64,000 bases of DNA from an archaeon (GTDB taxonomy: Archaea; Nanobdellota; Nanobdellia; Pacearchaeales; GW2011-AR1). Where the stretch lies: assembly GCA_021107855.1 (NCBI GenBank), contig JAIORZ010000002.1, positions 181,425-245,424 on the forward strand, in the 5' to 3' direction. Made by a program: the position numbers and the translations under genes. Each line of letters opens with the position of its first letter. Position 1 is the first letter of the stretch. This document shows positions 43,783 to 53,017 of this stretch, one piece after another. The notes under the pieces are model-generated. The model searched no databases. It had not been told where the DNA came from and saw only the letters and a program-made list of their open reading frames with translations.

Positions 43783-44397
43783 CTAAAACTCATCCTCTTC
43801 CGTCGCCCGCTTCTTCGCCAATTCCTTAATCCTCTTCAATGCCGCCCTAACATTCTTATCCAACTGAATCATCGAATCTTCCAACTGTGCCTTATTCTTC
43901 GTCCCCGTACAAACCAATTTCCCATTACTAAACAACAAAAACGTCGCGGTCGGGTCTTCCAATTTATACACCAGCCCAGGAAACTGCTCCGGTTCATACT
44001 CGGTATTCTCAAGTTCCAGCGATAACGTATTCAAATTCAAGTCCAAATTAATCGCACCACTCGCTACAATATTTTGCACCGTAATCTTCGGCTTAATCTT
44101 AACATTCACCCCAATCCTCTTCAACTGCTTAATAACCTGCTGAACAACATCTCTAACCTGCGCTACCGATTTCGTCCCCGTACAAACCAAATTCCCAGAA
44201 CTAAAAACCAGAACTGCACTTTTCGGTTTCTTTACTCTCAAAACCAAACCAGGAAAAGTATCCGGGTTATACTCAGTATTCGGCTGTGTCCGAGCCAGCT
44301 TCGTCAAACTAACATCCTTCTCAAGCGAAGTGGTAGCAACAATATTCTGCACCTTCAATTGCGCCTTTTTCGAAGCAGTTTTCGCACTTGCCATCAA
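43783..44397 (-). CDS. tbp: TATA-box binding protein
   Basis: Two direct repeats form the saddle: VQNIVATTSLEKDVSL ... FPGLVLRVKKPKSAVLVFSSGNLVCTGTKS and VQNIVASGAINLDLNL ... FPGLVYKLEDPTATFLLFSNGKLVCTGTKN. It recruits TFB and RNA polymerase to the TATA boxes visible across this window. The C-terminal tail KKRATEEDEF is acidic, as usual in archaea. The 204-aa length is slightly above the 180-190 norm because of the N-terminal Lys/Ala extension. Confidence 0.97.
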   Translation of the reverse strand: MMASAKTASKKAQLKVQNIVATTSLEKDVSLTKLARTQPNTEYNPDTFPGLVLRVKKPKSAVLVFSSGNLVCTGTKSVAQVRDVVQQVIKQLKRIGVNVKIKPKITVQNIVASGAINLDLNLNTLSLELENTEYEPEQFPGLVYKLEDPTATFLLFSNGKLVCTGTKNKAQLEDSMIQLDKNVRAALKRIKELAKKRATEEDEF

Positions 44398-44524
44398 TAA
44401 AACTCTCCAGACTTTCTACCCGTAAAAATCCTATAATTCTTAAATACCTTAGATAACCCGTCTATCATAAAAGATTAGAAGGAATTTTCTTTATAAAGGC
44501 TTTGATTGCAATAAATTGCCGTAT

Positions 44525-45529
44525 TTAATTACTAACCAACTTTTTTATCTTATTCACCAAATCCGGTCTGACATAATAATGCAACGTCATCTCAAAATTC
44601 TCCTCCCAATTCCCACTCTTCTTCGAAAATTTCTTATGCCCCAACTTCCTAGCCAAACCCAAACAAAATTTCCGGGCGTCTCCCCTTCTCCTTTTCAAAA
44701 ATTTCTCCACCTCACACGTAGCAAAATACGACCTAACAATATGCGGATAAAATCTCTTCCCACAATATTTCTCAAACGTCTTCTCAAAATCAGTATCTTT
44801 CAAAACCCCACCATTCTTTCCAAGAAAAACAAAATTACCCATCTTCCTCTTCTTCAAAATCCTCCTCAACTCTCCAACAACCTTCCCCGAAAAATTCATA
44901 ACAATATTCTGTGGCACACCATCCTTCCCAACAAAATCAAATCTCACACTATTCCCAACAATCTTCAAATCTCTCTTCTTCAGCGTCGTCAATCCCTTAT
45001 GTTTATTCTTTTTATAATAAATCTCACTCCCCACCCTCATCCGCGTCTTTAACAAAACCAACATCGGCAAAACCATATTATCTTCACCCAATGCCCCCAT
45101 TAAATTCCGTTGCAATTTTCCCAAGCATTTCCCAAACTCATCAACCCGACGATACTTCCTCGCCGTAGAAATTCTCACCTTATCAACATCATAAATATAA
45201 CTCAAACTCCCACCTAAATTCTCAAAAATAACATCCCAATGGGAACACGACTTTTCATCATGAACCCTCAATCTACGCGCAAAAAGCGGAAACGCCTTCC
45301 CTAACTTAGTCCCATCCGGCAAAATATCAATCCTCCCTCCAACAACCTTCCCATCACAAAACCCACCTTTCAAAAACTTCCCATCACGAATCAACTTCAA
45401 CGTCCCATGTTTCTTAAAAAGCTTAGCAACACTAACAGCGTCGTCAAATTTAACATTAGACTTCTTACAAGAATCACCAGAAATCTCAACGACAGCCAAA
45501 TCCGAAGCTCGAATCCGATAGTACCTCAT
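44525..45529 (-). CDS. DNA topoisomerase IB
   Basis: MRVGSEIYYKKNKHKGLTTLKKRDLKIVGNSVRFDFVGKDG is the core TopIB signature with a catalytic arginine. FYPHIVRSYFATCEVEKFL holds a second arginine, and ARKLGH ... TLHYYVRPDLVNKI carries the LGH motif and the active-site tyrosine. It relaxes supercoils through a 3'-phosphotyrosine. Its size is close to the compact bacterial/viral form, not the large eukaryotic one. The listed start at 45613 is replaced by 45529 (MRYYRIRAS), about 26 bp from the TATA box TTTTATATAG. Uncommon in archaea outside Thaumarchaeota. Confidence 0.8.
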   Translation of the reverse strand: MRYYRIRASDLAVVEISGDSCKKSNVKFDDAVSVAKLFKKHGTLKLIRDGKFLKGGFCDGKVVGGRIDILPDGTKLGKAFPLFARRLRVHDEKSCSHWDVIFENLGGSLSYIYDVDKVRISTARKYRRVDEFGKCLGKLQRNLMGALGEDNMVLPMLVLLKTRMRVGSEIYYKKNKHKGLTTLKKRDLKIVGNSVRFDFVGKDGVPQNIVMNFSGKVVGELRRILKKRKMGNFVFLGKNGGVLKDTDFEKTFEKYCGKRFYPHIVRSYFATCEVEKFLKRRRGDARKFCLGLARKLGHKKFSKKSGNWEENFEMTLHYYVRPDLVNKIKKLVSN

Positions 45530-45613
45530 CCAAAGAACCCGCCGACAAACTATATAAAATTTTGCAACCGACCCACTCCTAAACTTTTTAAATATCCTAT
45601 TCCAACTAATCAC

Positions 45614-46249
45614 ATGAAAAGACTCGGTGTATTTTTAATTTTGTTCTGTTTGATATTCGTTTCCGCTGTAGAAGACCCCACATCCCAAGAACTTGGAGAG
45701 AAAGAAGTTGAAGATATAAATAAGATGGTCGAAAACATACCAATTAATCCCGAAGGAGAAGTTAATTTCGAAGGATATAAACCATTCAAAACAAAAGCCG
45801 ACGAGAGAATTGCGAAGATAAATAAATATGTCGGACCTTTCAGTAAAATTATCCTTGGAGTTGAACTAGAAATTAGCTGGATATTTATTTTTTCCGTTGT
45901 CCTCTGGATTTTATTAATTGGATTTATATTGGTGCCAGTTAGAGAAATCTTTAATTGGAATCCCCTAATGAATCTTGCAGGGAGCATAATCATCGCGACT
46001 CTTGCAATGCAAAGTTTCGGAAAAAACCTCGTCATTTGGGTCGAAAGTCTAGTAACCGCATGGTATATCTCATTGTTCGTCCTAGTTGCAAGCGCATTCT
46101 TCGGGGTTATCTATTCTATCATGATGAAATATTTCGCAAAGCAAATCAAAGCGGCCAAAGAAAAAGCAGCCAAAGAAAAAAGCAAAAAAGATAGAGCAAT
46201 CATCAGTGCCAGCAGTAAAGTCGAAGAAAAAAGACTAGAAAATCCTTAA
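45614..46249 (+). CDS. Exported multi-span membrane protein, unknown
   Basis: From ATG 45614 the product MKRLGVFLILFCLIFVSAVED has a signal peptide, then a 65-residue acidic external domain and three hydrophobic spans (ISWIFIFSVVLWILLIGFIL, LMNLAGSIIIATLAM, WYISLFVLVASAFFGVIYSIM). The tail is lysine/alanine-rich and cytoplasmic. The track's start at 45407 overlaps topoisomerase IB on the other strand and is rejected. 211 aa; family not recognised. Confidence 0.6.
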   Translation: MKRLGVFLILFCLIFVSAVEDPTSQELGEKEVEDINKMVENIPINPEGEVNFEGYKPFKTKADERIAKINKYVGPFSKIILGVELEISWIFIFSVVLWILLIGFILVPVREIFNWNPLMNLAGSIIIATLAMQSFGKNLVIWVESLVTAWYISLFVLVASAFFGVIYSIMMKYFAKQIKAAKEKAAKEKSKKDRAIISASSKVEEKRLENP

Positions 46250-46470
46250 TGTTTTAGAAATGTTGATTTTATCAAAATTAAAACTAAAAGAAGTGTAACA
46301 ACAAGAGAGGCGATTAAGCTAACTGTCGCGTAAGATATTGCTTGAGATGTTCCAATGACGGCACCAGTTGCAACATTTTCACGAAGAACCCCGACCGCAG
46401 ATGTCAGAATAATCAAAAAAGATGTTATAGATATTGCAAGTGCCACGCCAAGAAGAATACCAATTATCAT
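46246..46470 (-). CDS. Small two-span membrane protein
   Basis: 74 aa and almost wholly hydrophobic: IIGILLGVALAISITSFLIILTSA and ISYATVSLIASLVVTLLLVLILI, joined by a short loop with GTSQAI. It overlaps the convergent gene by four bases. Function unknown. A TATA-like TTATATAAAAG upstream at about 46486-46496 supports expression. Confidence 0.5.
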   Translation of the reverse strand: MIIGILLGVALAISITSFLIILTSAVGVLRENVATGAVIGTSQAISYATVSLIASLVVTLLLVLILIKSTFLKH

Positions 46471-46516
46471 TTCATTGCATGGTTAAACTTTTATATAAGT
46501 CTTGTGTTAATTTCAG

Positions 46517-47470
46517 ATGGTGATTACAGTCTTTTTCTTTCTACTCGGGATTTTTCTTCTCGTAAAAAGTGCAAGTTGGATAGTAGACGGAGCTTCATCT
46601 TTAGCAAGAAAACTCGGCGTTTCAAGTTTAATTATAGGATTAACAGTCGTAGCATTCGGGACAAGTTTGCCAGAGTTAATTGTAAATTTATTCGCAGCAA
46701 CAGAGGGCGCAGGAGAAGTAGCTTTTGGGAACATCATCGGGAGCAACATTACAAATATACTTTTAGTCCTAGGAATTATCGCGATGATTGGGGGGGTTTA
46801 CATAAAGAGAGAGATAATTTGGGAAGAAATCCCGTTTGCGTTATTGGCATCATTTGTTTTATTCGTCTTGAGCGGGAGCCTATTCGGCGGCAAGGATTTC
46901 TTAACCAGAAACGACGGGTTAATTTTACTATCATTATTCGGGATTTTTTTATTTTATATCTATAAGATAACTGAACTTAGGGGTAGAAATTTTAATATTA
47001 ACTCAGTCATCGAACACTCAGGTGTTTCAATTGCACTGAAATTAATCTTGGGAACTATCGGGATTTACTTCGGTGGGAGATTAGTCGTCGAAGGAGCAAT
47101 TATTATTGCTGGGCAACTTGGCATTAGCGAGTTTTTAATTTCTGTTACAGTGATTGCTTTGGGAACAAGTTTGCCAGAGCTAGTCGTAGGTGCCGTTGCA
47201 GTCTTGAGAAAAAATGCCGACTTAGCCGTAGGCGAAATCATCGGAAGCAACATTTTCAACATTTTCTGGGTTTTAGGAATTGTGCCTTTAATCGCTCCCT
47301 TGGCGATTCCTACATTCATTGCTTTCGATATTGGGGTAATGTTCCTAGCAACGCTCATTCTATTCATCTTAATGTTTGTTGGGCACAAACACGAACTAAG
47401 AAAAGTCGATGGAGCAGTGCTCGTCTTATTTTATATTCTATATATTTGGTTTGTAATCGCCAGAGGATAA
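46517..47470 (+). CDS. Calcium/sodium antiporter (CaCA family, YrbG-like)
   Basis: Two alpha-repeats carry the ion-binding motifs: VVAFGTSLPELIVNLFAA ... GNIIGSNITNILLVLG and VIALGTSLPELVVGAVAV ... GEIIGSNIFNIFWVLG. About ten membrane helices; 317 aa is standard for prokaryotic members. It exchanges Ca or another divalent ion with Na or H across the cytoplasmic membrane. TATA-like TTTTATATAAG lies about 25 bp upstream. Confidence 0.93.
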   Translation: MVITVFFFLLGIFLLVKSASWIVDGASSLARKLGVSSLIIGLTVVAFGTSLPELIVNLFAATEGAGEVAFGNIIGSNITNILLVLGIIAMIGGVYIKREIIWEEIPFALLASFVLFVLSGSLFGGKDFLTRNDGLILLSLFGIFLFYIYKITELRGRNFNINSVIEHSGVSIALKLILGTIGIYFGGRLVVEGAIIIAGQLGISEFLISVTVIALGTSLPELVVGAVAVLRKNADLAVGEIIGSNIFNIFWVLGIVPLIAPLAIPTFIAFDIGVMFLATLILFILMFVGHKHELRKVDGAVLVLFYILYIWFVIARG

Positions 47471-47482
47471 CCCCAACAAACT

Positions 47483-48508
47483 CTAAAAAAAATCACTCAA
47501 CCCTTTTTGTTTCTTCAACTCCTCTATTTTCTGAAGCTTTTGCAAAGCAGAATTAATTCTAACTTCAGAGAAATCATATTTTGAAAGAATCTGTTTTATC
47601 TTATCTTTATCCGGTTTCTTAAACTCAATCTCTCCAGAATATCCCGACTCGTATTCATGAAATTGCTTGAATATCTCCTGCCAATCAAAAATAAAATTGA
47701 ATTTGCTCGAGACATATTTAAATATTTCAAACGGGTATTTGTGTTTTTGCACTATTTCTAAAGCGCGTTTTTGACCAAGACCCTTTACCCCACCAGGATT
47801 ATAATCCGTACCAACCAAAATCGCCAAACAAATAAGCTGGTCCTTATCTATCTCCAATTTGTTCACAACATCCTGAAATTCAATCAACTCCGGCTTAATA
47901 TCTATATAGAGACCAGAAGGCAGTTTTTTTCTCCGACCCGAAGTCAAATTTCTTATTAGATACGGAGTCGCATAAAGCAAAGCATCATAGTCCTGAGATG
48001 CGGCCGCATAAGCTTTACCCGTCTTCGCTAAAGTTGCCGCTTCCGCCTCCCCCTCGGAATGAGCCTGAATATACGGAATTCCCAACGAATCCAAAAGTTC
48101 CTTCGACTGCTCTATTATCTCGTCCGTTATTTTCACAAACCTCCCACCATATTTTTTCATAGAATCCTTATCATCCCTTTCCTTAGCCTCCTTATATCTC
48201 TCCTCGGCTATTTTTTTCGCCTCACTCCTCCTTTCGATTTCAGCCTGTTTTAGCTCTGGAGGTATCCCATCAAAAATGTAAACCGGCTTAATTCCTTCTT
48301 GAAGAAGATTTATGTTCCGATAAAATAAACCAGAGAGGTGAGAGGTCGTTTGTCCATTTTTATCCATCAGCGGAGTTCCATCAGGCTGTCGGATAGTCGT
48401 AAGAAATTGATAGAGCGTCACATAAGCATCAATCGCAACGATTTTATCCTTTAAGCTCGATATTTCAATTTCCTTTTTCGGTATGATTTCAGATATCTGA
48501 ACGCCCAT
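47483..48508 (-). CDS. fen: Flap endonuclease 1
   Basis: The N-terminal XPG domain reads IVAIDAYVTLYQFLTTIR ... GLFYRNINLLQEGIKPVYIFDG. The internal XPG domain has SEGEAEAATLAKTG with ASQDYDALLYATP, and the H2TH region is LVGTDYNPGGVKGLGQKRALEIV. The C-terminus QKGLSDFF is a PCNA-interacting (PIP) box. The enzyme removes 5' flaps during Okazaki fragment maturation and repair. 341 aa, normal. Confidence 0.96.
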   Translation of the reverse strand: MGVQISEIIPKKEIEISSLKDKIVAIDAYVTLYQFLTTIRQPDGTPLMDKNGQTTSHLSGLFYRNINLLQEGIKPVYIFDGIPPELKQAEIERRSEAKKIAEERYKEAKERDDKDSMKKYGGRFVKITDEIIEQSKELLDSLGIPYIQAHSEGEAEAATLAKTGKAYAAASQDYDALLYATPYLIRNLTSGRRKKLPSGLYIDIKPELIEFQDVVNKLEIDKDQLICLAILVGTDYNPGGVKGLGQKRALEIVQKHKYPFEIFKYVSSKFNFIFDWQEIFKQFHEYESGYSGEIEFKKPDKDKIKQILSKYDFSEVRINSALQKLQKIEELKKQKGLSDFF

Positions 48509-48538
48509 GTTTTTACCAATGAGTCCAAATATAAATAA

Positions 48539-49333
48539 CTATTGAAACGGACGGATAACCAAGATTTCTCTTTCCCTATCCAATGTTATTTCTGGAGCTT
48601 CATATTTCGCTCTTTTTGAAAACAAATATTTTGGGTTTTCTGGCGATTTTCGAATTTCATTCTCAAGACGAGTAAGACGACTGAGTACTTCTTCAGATTT
48701 ATTATATTTTCTATTTTTGTCTTGAAGAGATTCGCAGATTTCGGAAAATTGTTTATAGTCTTTCATATTCTTAATTCCGTCATATTTAATTCCTGAAGCT
48801 AATGTTGCTACAAATTCTGGAGGATGTCGAGTTTCATTAATTTCTCCTCTAACTTCAAGGATAGTTCCTTTTTTCCCTCTAGGACGTGTTGCGGATGAAT
48901 ATATAATCATCGCAAATTCTGTTATATCCTCCATTTTTTCTATCTCATCCAATCTCTCGACCTTCCTCTCGTCCTTAAACAATTCTTTCGTTTTCCGCGG
49001 CACATATAATATTTCAACATTCGCCTCATCTTTTCCTCTTTTTGTTACATTCATTTTAGGAACATCATCTTTAAAGCGATATTCTAATAATCCTATCCCT
49101 CTTTCAACCCAATCCTCTCCCCACTCTTCACCGCCATTCTCAGAATAAATAAAATCACGTGCCACTTCCCTTAAAAATCTATATTCAAAATTCCACGTCC
49201 TCCCCTTACTATCAGTTCTACTTCTTTCTTTCCCTTTATCTATTACAGTCCCAGTCACCCTACCTTTCTCCGGCAAAACTTTATTAATTTTCCCAACCAA
49301 ATCAACTAAACTTTTTCTTCTCATTCTATACAT
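48539..49333 (-). CDS. Hypothetical protein, 264 aa
   Basis: A soluble, charged protein with strands such as GRVTGTVIDKGKERSR and GKKGTILEVRGEINETRHPPEF, and a helical stretch SEEVLSRLTRLENEIRKSPENP. It has no catalytic motif that I recognise. ATG 49333 overlaps the stop of the small upstream gene by eight bases, suggesting coupled translation. ATG 49324 is an alternative start. Its position between fen and polB could hint at DNA metabolism, but that is only location. Confidence 0.5.
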   Translation of the reverse strand: MYRMRRKSLVDLVGKINKVLPEKGRVTGTVIDKGKERSRTDSKGRTWNFEYRFLREVARDFIYSENGGEEWGEDWVERGIGLLEYRFKDDVPKMNVTKRGKDEANVEILYVPRKTKELFKDERKVERLDEIEKMEDITEFAMIIYSSATRPRGKKGTILEVRGEINETRHPPEFVATLASGIKYDGIKNMKDYKQFSEICESLQDKNRKYNKSEEVLSRLTRLENEIRKSPENPKYLFSKRAKYEAPEITLDREREILVIRPFQ

Positions 49334-49508
49334 AAAGGTCAATTTTTTTAATTAAAAACGGAATATAAAGAGTAGGACTTTTCTTCCATTCTCTCTTCCT
49401 TTGCTCGCCCTCATAGGGACAAAAATTCTCATTCTTTTTATCCTCCAAACCCAAAACAGGATTCACTTTAATAAGAGGAGACCTTTCGGTTATTACACTT
49501 AATTTCAT
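49326..49508 (-). CDS. Small hypothetical protein upstream of and coupled to the 48539-49333 gene
   Basis: ATG 49508 (MKLSVITERSPLIKVNPVLGL) lies about 25 bp from the TATA-like ACTTATAAATG, so a leaderless start is likely. The 60-aa product contains NFCPYEGEQ and ends FLIKKIDLYV. It overlaps the next gene by eight bases. Family not recognised; it could be a leader peptide or a small subunit. The 70-bp gap to polB holds divergent promoters. Confidence 0.45.
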   Translation of the reverse strand: MKLSVITERSPLIKVNPVLGLEDKKNENFCPYEGEQRKREWKKSPTLYIPFLIKKIDLYV

Positions 49509-49614
49509 AATTATCTTAAGACTCAAACATTTATAAGTTTTTCGTATGTCGTCTCATTAGAGTGGTTACAGATATTCTCGGAGATTATATAAAGTTTGCT
49601 TGATTTCGACTAAC

Positions 49615-52062
49615 ATGGAAAAAACTTTAGAATTTGTGCCTGTAGATTATGATTATTTCGATTTTGAAGGACGCAATTATATGAGAATGATTGGAAGAGA
49701 CGAAAAAGGACGAAAGGTCTGTATTATAGATTCTTATGATGCGAATTTCTATTTGATTTTACGAGATGGATATGATGCAGATGCAGTTCTGAAGAAAGTT
49801 GGAAAACTTGAGGTCGAAAAAGGCGGAAGAGTTAGTAAAGTTTTGAAAATGGAAGTTTTGGAGAAGAACTTTTTAGGAGAAAAAAAGAAAGCAATCCGAG
49901 TTTGGATTACTAATCATAAAGACGCACACGAGATGACATCAATGATTGGAGACATGGAAGAAATTGACTTCAGAAGAGAATGGGATATCCCATTAGTGAC
50001 AAAATATATTAAAGAAAAGAAAGTCGAGCCATCAATTTGGTATAAGGTTGAAACAGAAAAATCCGAAGTCGAAAAGATGGTTGAAGGACTAGACGTCGAA
50101 GATTGTTTTTTTGCCAAGAACATCAAGCCACTAGGAGAAGAAAAGAAATTTACGCCAAAAATTTTAGCCTATGATATTGAAACTACAGGCCGAGAGATTG
50201 GCGAAGGAAAAATTTTGATGATTTCAGTTTTTGGAGAAGACATTAAAAAAGTTATTAGTTGGAAAAATATTAATGAAACGGAAGACTATGTTGAAATTGT
50301 TAAAGATGAAGCAGAAATGCTTGAAAGATTTTGTGAGATTATTCGAGAAGCAGATGCAGACATTTTAACTGGATATTTTAGTGATGGTTTTGACTTACCA
50401 TATCTAAAAGCACGAGCGGATTTTCATAAAGTAACTCTAAATTTAGGAGTAGATGGAAGGGGTCCTACTTTTGCGAGAGGACGAATTCCATCTGGAAAAA
50501 TTGCAGGGCTTGTCCATGTCGATTTATATCGTTTCATCGACGCTGTTTTTTCACAATACTTGCAAAGTGAAACCTTAAGTTTAAATGAAGTCGCAAGTGA
50601 ATTAGTTGGATCCAAGAAAGAAGATTTCGATTTTTCCAAATTAGGAAACATGAAGGATGAGGATTGGAAAAGTTTTTTCTCTTATAATTTGCAAGATTCA
50701 ATCGTAACCCATGAGTTAGCTTTAAAAATTTGGCCAGATGTCACAGAGTTTTGCAAAATCATTAAAGAGCCTATTTTTGATGTAACTCGAGACCGAATGG
50801 CGACACACGTCGAGAATCATATTCTACATAATTTGGATAGGTTTGATGAAATTGCAGAGAGAAGACCTGGATACCATGAGACCAACGAGCGAAAAATGAA
50901 TCGAAAGTTTGAAGGAGCAAATGTTTTTGAACCGACGCCCGGATTTTATGAAAATTTAGTGATGTTTGATTTTACGAGCATGCACGCTAGTCTAATTGTA
51001 TCGTTTAATATTTCAGGACAAAATTTGAGATTTAAAGATGAAGGAAATTGTCATATCGCACCCAAATTCGAACTTGATGGAAGAGCTATCCAGGTTTATT
51101 TTGACAAAAAACCAGGATTTTTTTCGACGCTATTAGCTGAAGTTGTTGAAAAAAGGAAAAAATTTAAGAAAGAATATATGGCAGACAAAAACGCCATGAA
51201 AAAAGCCCGAAGCAATGCATACAAACTTTTAGCAAATGCAACTTTTGGTTATCAGGGTTTTTTTGGGGCTCGTTATTATTCACGGGAGGCGGCGGCTGCG
51301 ACACTGGCTTTCGTCCGAAAATTTAACGAAGACACGATGAAAAAAATCAAAGAAGAAGGATATGAGATTATTTATGGCGACACGGATTCGATTGCTTTTT
51401 TAACCAACAAGAAAAAAAAGTGGGAGATTTTAAATTTTCTAAAGAGAATTAACGACAACTTGCCTGGGATTATGGAGCTTGATTTGGAAGATTTTTTTAC
51501 TCGTGGACTTTTCGTGGCAAAAAGAGGAGTTAAAACTGGAGCCAAGAAAAAATATGCATTGTTAAGTGAAAACGGAAAAATTAAAATTCGGGGATTTGAA
51601 ACAGTAAGACGAGATTGGTGCAAATTGTCACGAAATTTACAAGACCAGGTTCTAAGAAAAATTCTGAAAGATGGAAATGAAAAAGGAGCATTAGAATTAG
51701 TGAAGGATATCGTTGGAAAATTAAAAAGTCGAAATGTTGAACTGGAAGATTTAATGATTAAAACAAAATTAAAAAGACCATTAGATGAGTATGTTTCAGA
51801 AGGGCCACATGTCGTCGCTGCAAAAAAAATGATTGAAGCGGGAGCCAGCGTTTCAGTTGGCACATTTGTCGAATATTTTGTTGGCGAAGGGGGCGGTAAA
51901 AAAGTTGGGGACAGGGTTTATCTGGTAGGCGAGAGAGTGAAGTATGACATGGAATATTATTTAAAAAAGCAAATTTTGCCAGCGGTGGAAGGCATTTTTG
52001 ATGTATTTGGCGTTGATATTGGAGCGATTATCGAAGGAGAGAGACAGGAGAAACTTTTTTGA
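49615..52062 (+). CDS. polB: Family B DNA polymerase
   Basis: Exonuclease motif I is YDIETTG at about residue 186. Motif A is DFTSMHASLI at about 452, motif B is KARSNAYKLLANATFGYQG, and motif C is YGDTDS at about 587; the thumb follows. 816 aa, no intein. ATG 49615 is preferred over 49600 because TATA (ATTATATAAAG) lies at about 49584-49594. It is the likely replicative or repair polymerase. Motif A normally reads SLYPSII: here Tyr is His and Pro is Ala, so the residue that usually excludes ribonucleotides is changed. Confidence 0.95.
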   Translation: MEKTLEFVPVDYDYFDFEGRNYMRMIGRDEKGRKVCIIDSYDANFYLILRDGYDADAVLKKVGKLEVEKGGRVSKVLKMEVLEKNFLGEKKKAIRVWITNHKDAHEMTSMIGDMEEIDFRREWDIPLVTKYIKEKKVEPSIWYKVETEKSEVEKMVEGLDVEDCFFAKNIKPLGEEKKFTPKILAYDIETTGREIGEGKILMISVFGEDIKKVISWKNINETEDYVEIVKDEAEMLERFCEIIREADADILTGYFSDGFDLPYLKARADFHKVTLNLGVDGRGPTFARGRIPSGKIAGLVHVDLYRFIDAVFSQYLQSETLSLNEVASELVGSKKEDFDFSKLGNMKDEDWKSFFSYNLQDSIVTHELALKIWPDVTEFCKIIKEPIFDVTRDRMATHVENHILHNLDRFDEIAERRPGYHETNERKMNRKFEGANVFEPTPGFYENLVMFDFTSMHASLIVSFNISGQNLRFKDEGNCHIAPKFELDGRAIQVYFDKKPGFFSTLLAEVVEKRKKFKKEYMADKNAMKKARSNAYKLLANATFGYQGFFGARYYSREAAAATLAFVRKFNEDTMKKIKEEGYEIIYGDTDSIAFLTNKKKKWEILNFLKRINDNLPGIMELDLEDFFTRGLFVAKRGVKTGAKKKYALLSENGKIKIRGFETVRRDWCKLSRNLQDQVLRKILKDGNEKGALELVKDIVGKLKSRNVELEDLMIKTKLKRPLDEYVSEGPHVVAAKKMIEAGASVSVGTFVEYFVGEGGGKKVGDRVYLVGERVKYDMEYYLKKQILPAVEGIFDVFGVDIGAIIEGERQEKLF

Positions 52063-52067
52063 AAACA

Positions 52068-52925
52068 TTAACTTAATATTTCAATCCTCTCACCAAAAAT
52101 CTCACTAGCTTCCTTCACATATCTCTCTATATTCTCCTTAAACCACGGCTCATTCGCTCCCTGTACCTTCCCAATCAAATAATAACCCAAACAAAATAAT
52201 AACCCAAAATCCGCCCATTTTGGCAACTCATAATTCAACCTATTCCCCCCAAAAATCTCATTATCCACTCCCAAACTGATGAAGAGTTCCCTGTCCGACT
52301 TTACCACGGTTTTCGCATGCTTGGTCTGCTCAAACGTGAAAGCCTCCCCTTGTATCATCGGTCCGAACAACTCATCAAATTTAGTCTCAAAAAATTCCCG
52401 AATTAGGTCAAATTTCTCTGGAACTATAAAATAATACGAATTATACTTTCCAAGTTCTGGAACCTTGATTTTTTCTAAAAAGTTCAATATTTTTTTTGGA
52501 TTTTCACCGGTTTTAGCTAGAATCATTCCTAAATACGTCGAAGTATTGTAGGTATATGGCTCAATATTTTTTGGGAAGGCATATATTTTATCGACAAATT
52601 TCGTCGCCTTCCCATTCGGATTATTTGTCAGAAGTATTGTCCCAATTTTCCTCTTTTTCATCTCCCTAGCTATTATATGAGAGTGTTTCCCCGCAGATGC
52701 CGAAATTAAAATACAACCATCCACTTTTTCAGCCCTTAATTTCTCCAAATAATTGCTTTCATCCGCATAAATCCCATCAAATAGTATCTCTCCAAGGGCC
52801 GCAGCGTTCCCGCTCCCTACAACCAGCGGTTTCCTAAAACTGGTCTTAATTTTGGGAATTTTTACCTTTAAAAAAAGTTCGAGCGCATTTATCGTGCATT
52901 TATCTAAATTAATCAGATTGTCCAT
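52068..52925 (-). CDS. SIS-domain sugar-phosphate isomerase-like protein
   Basis: PLVVGSGNAAALGEILFDG and GCILISASAGKHSHIIAREMKKRKIGTILLTNNPNG form the first SIS domain (sugar phosphate-binding serine-rich loop). KFDELFGPMIQGEAFTFEQTKHAKTVV in the second half resembles the second SIS unit of bacterial-type PGI/PMI or GlmS-like proteins. 285 aa. Placed next to the glucan genes it may interconvert glucose-6-P, fructose-6-P or mannose-6-P. The exact substrate is not certain. Confidence 0.75.
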   Translation of the reverse strand: MDNLINLDKCTINALELFLKVKIPKIKTSFRKPLVVGSGNAAALGEILFDGIYADESNYLEKLRAEKVDGCILISASAGKHSHIIAREMKKRKIGTILLTNNPNGKATKFVDKIYAFPKNIEPYTYNTSTYLGMILAKTGENPKKILNFLEKIKVPELGKYNSYYFIVPEKFDLIREFFETKFDELFGPMIQGEAFTFEQTKHAKTVVKSDRELFISLGVDNEIFGGNRLNYELPKWADFGLLFCLGYYLIGKVQGANEPWFKENIERYVKEASEIFGERIEILS

Positions 52926-53017
52926 CTTTATCTTAGATTTGGTAAATATTTAATTGTTTGGTTAGATATGGAAAGGTTTAATAGTTAGTTTGGGCGTATA
53001 TTTTTGGAGATGATAAT

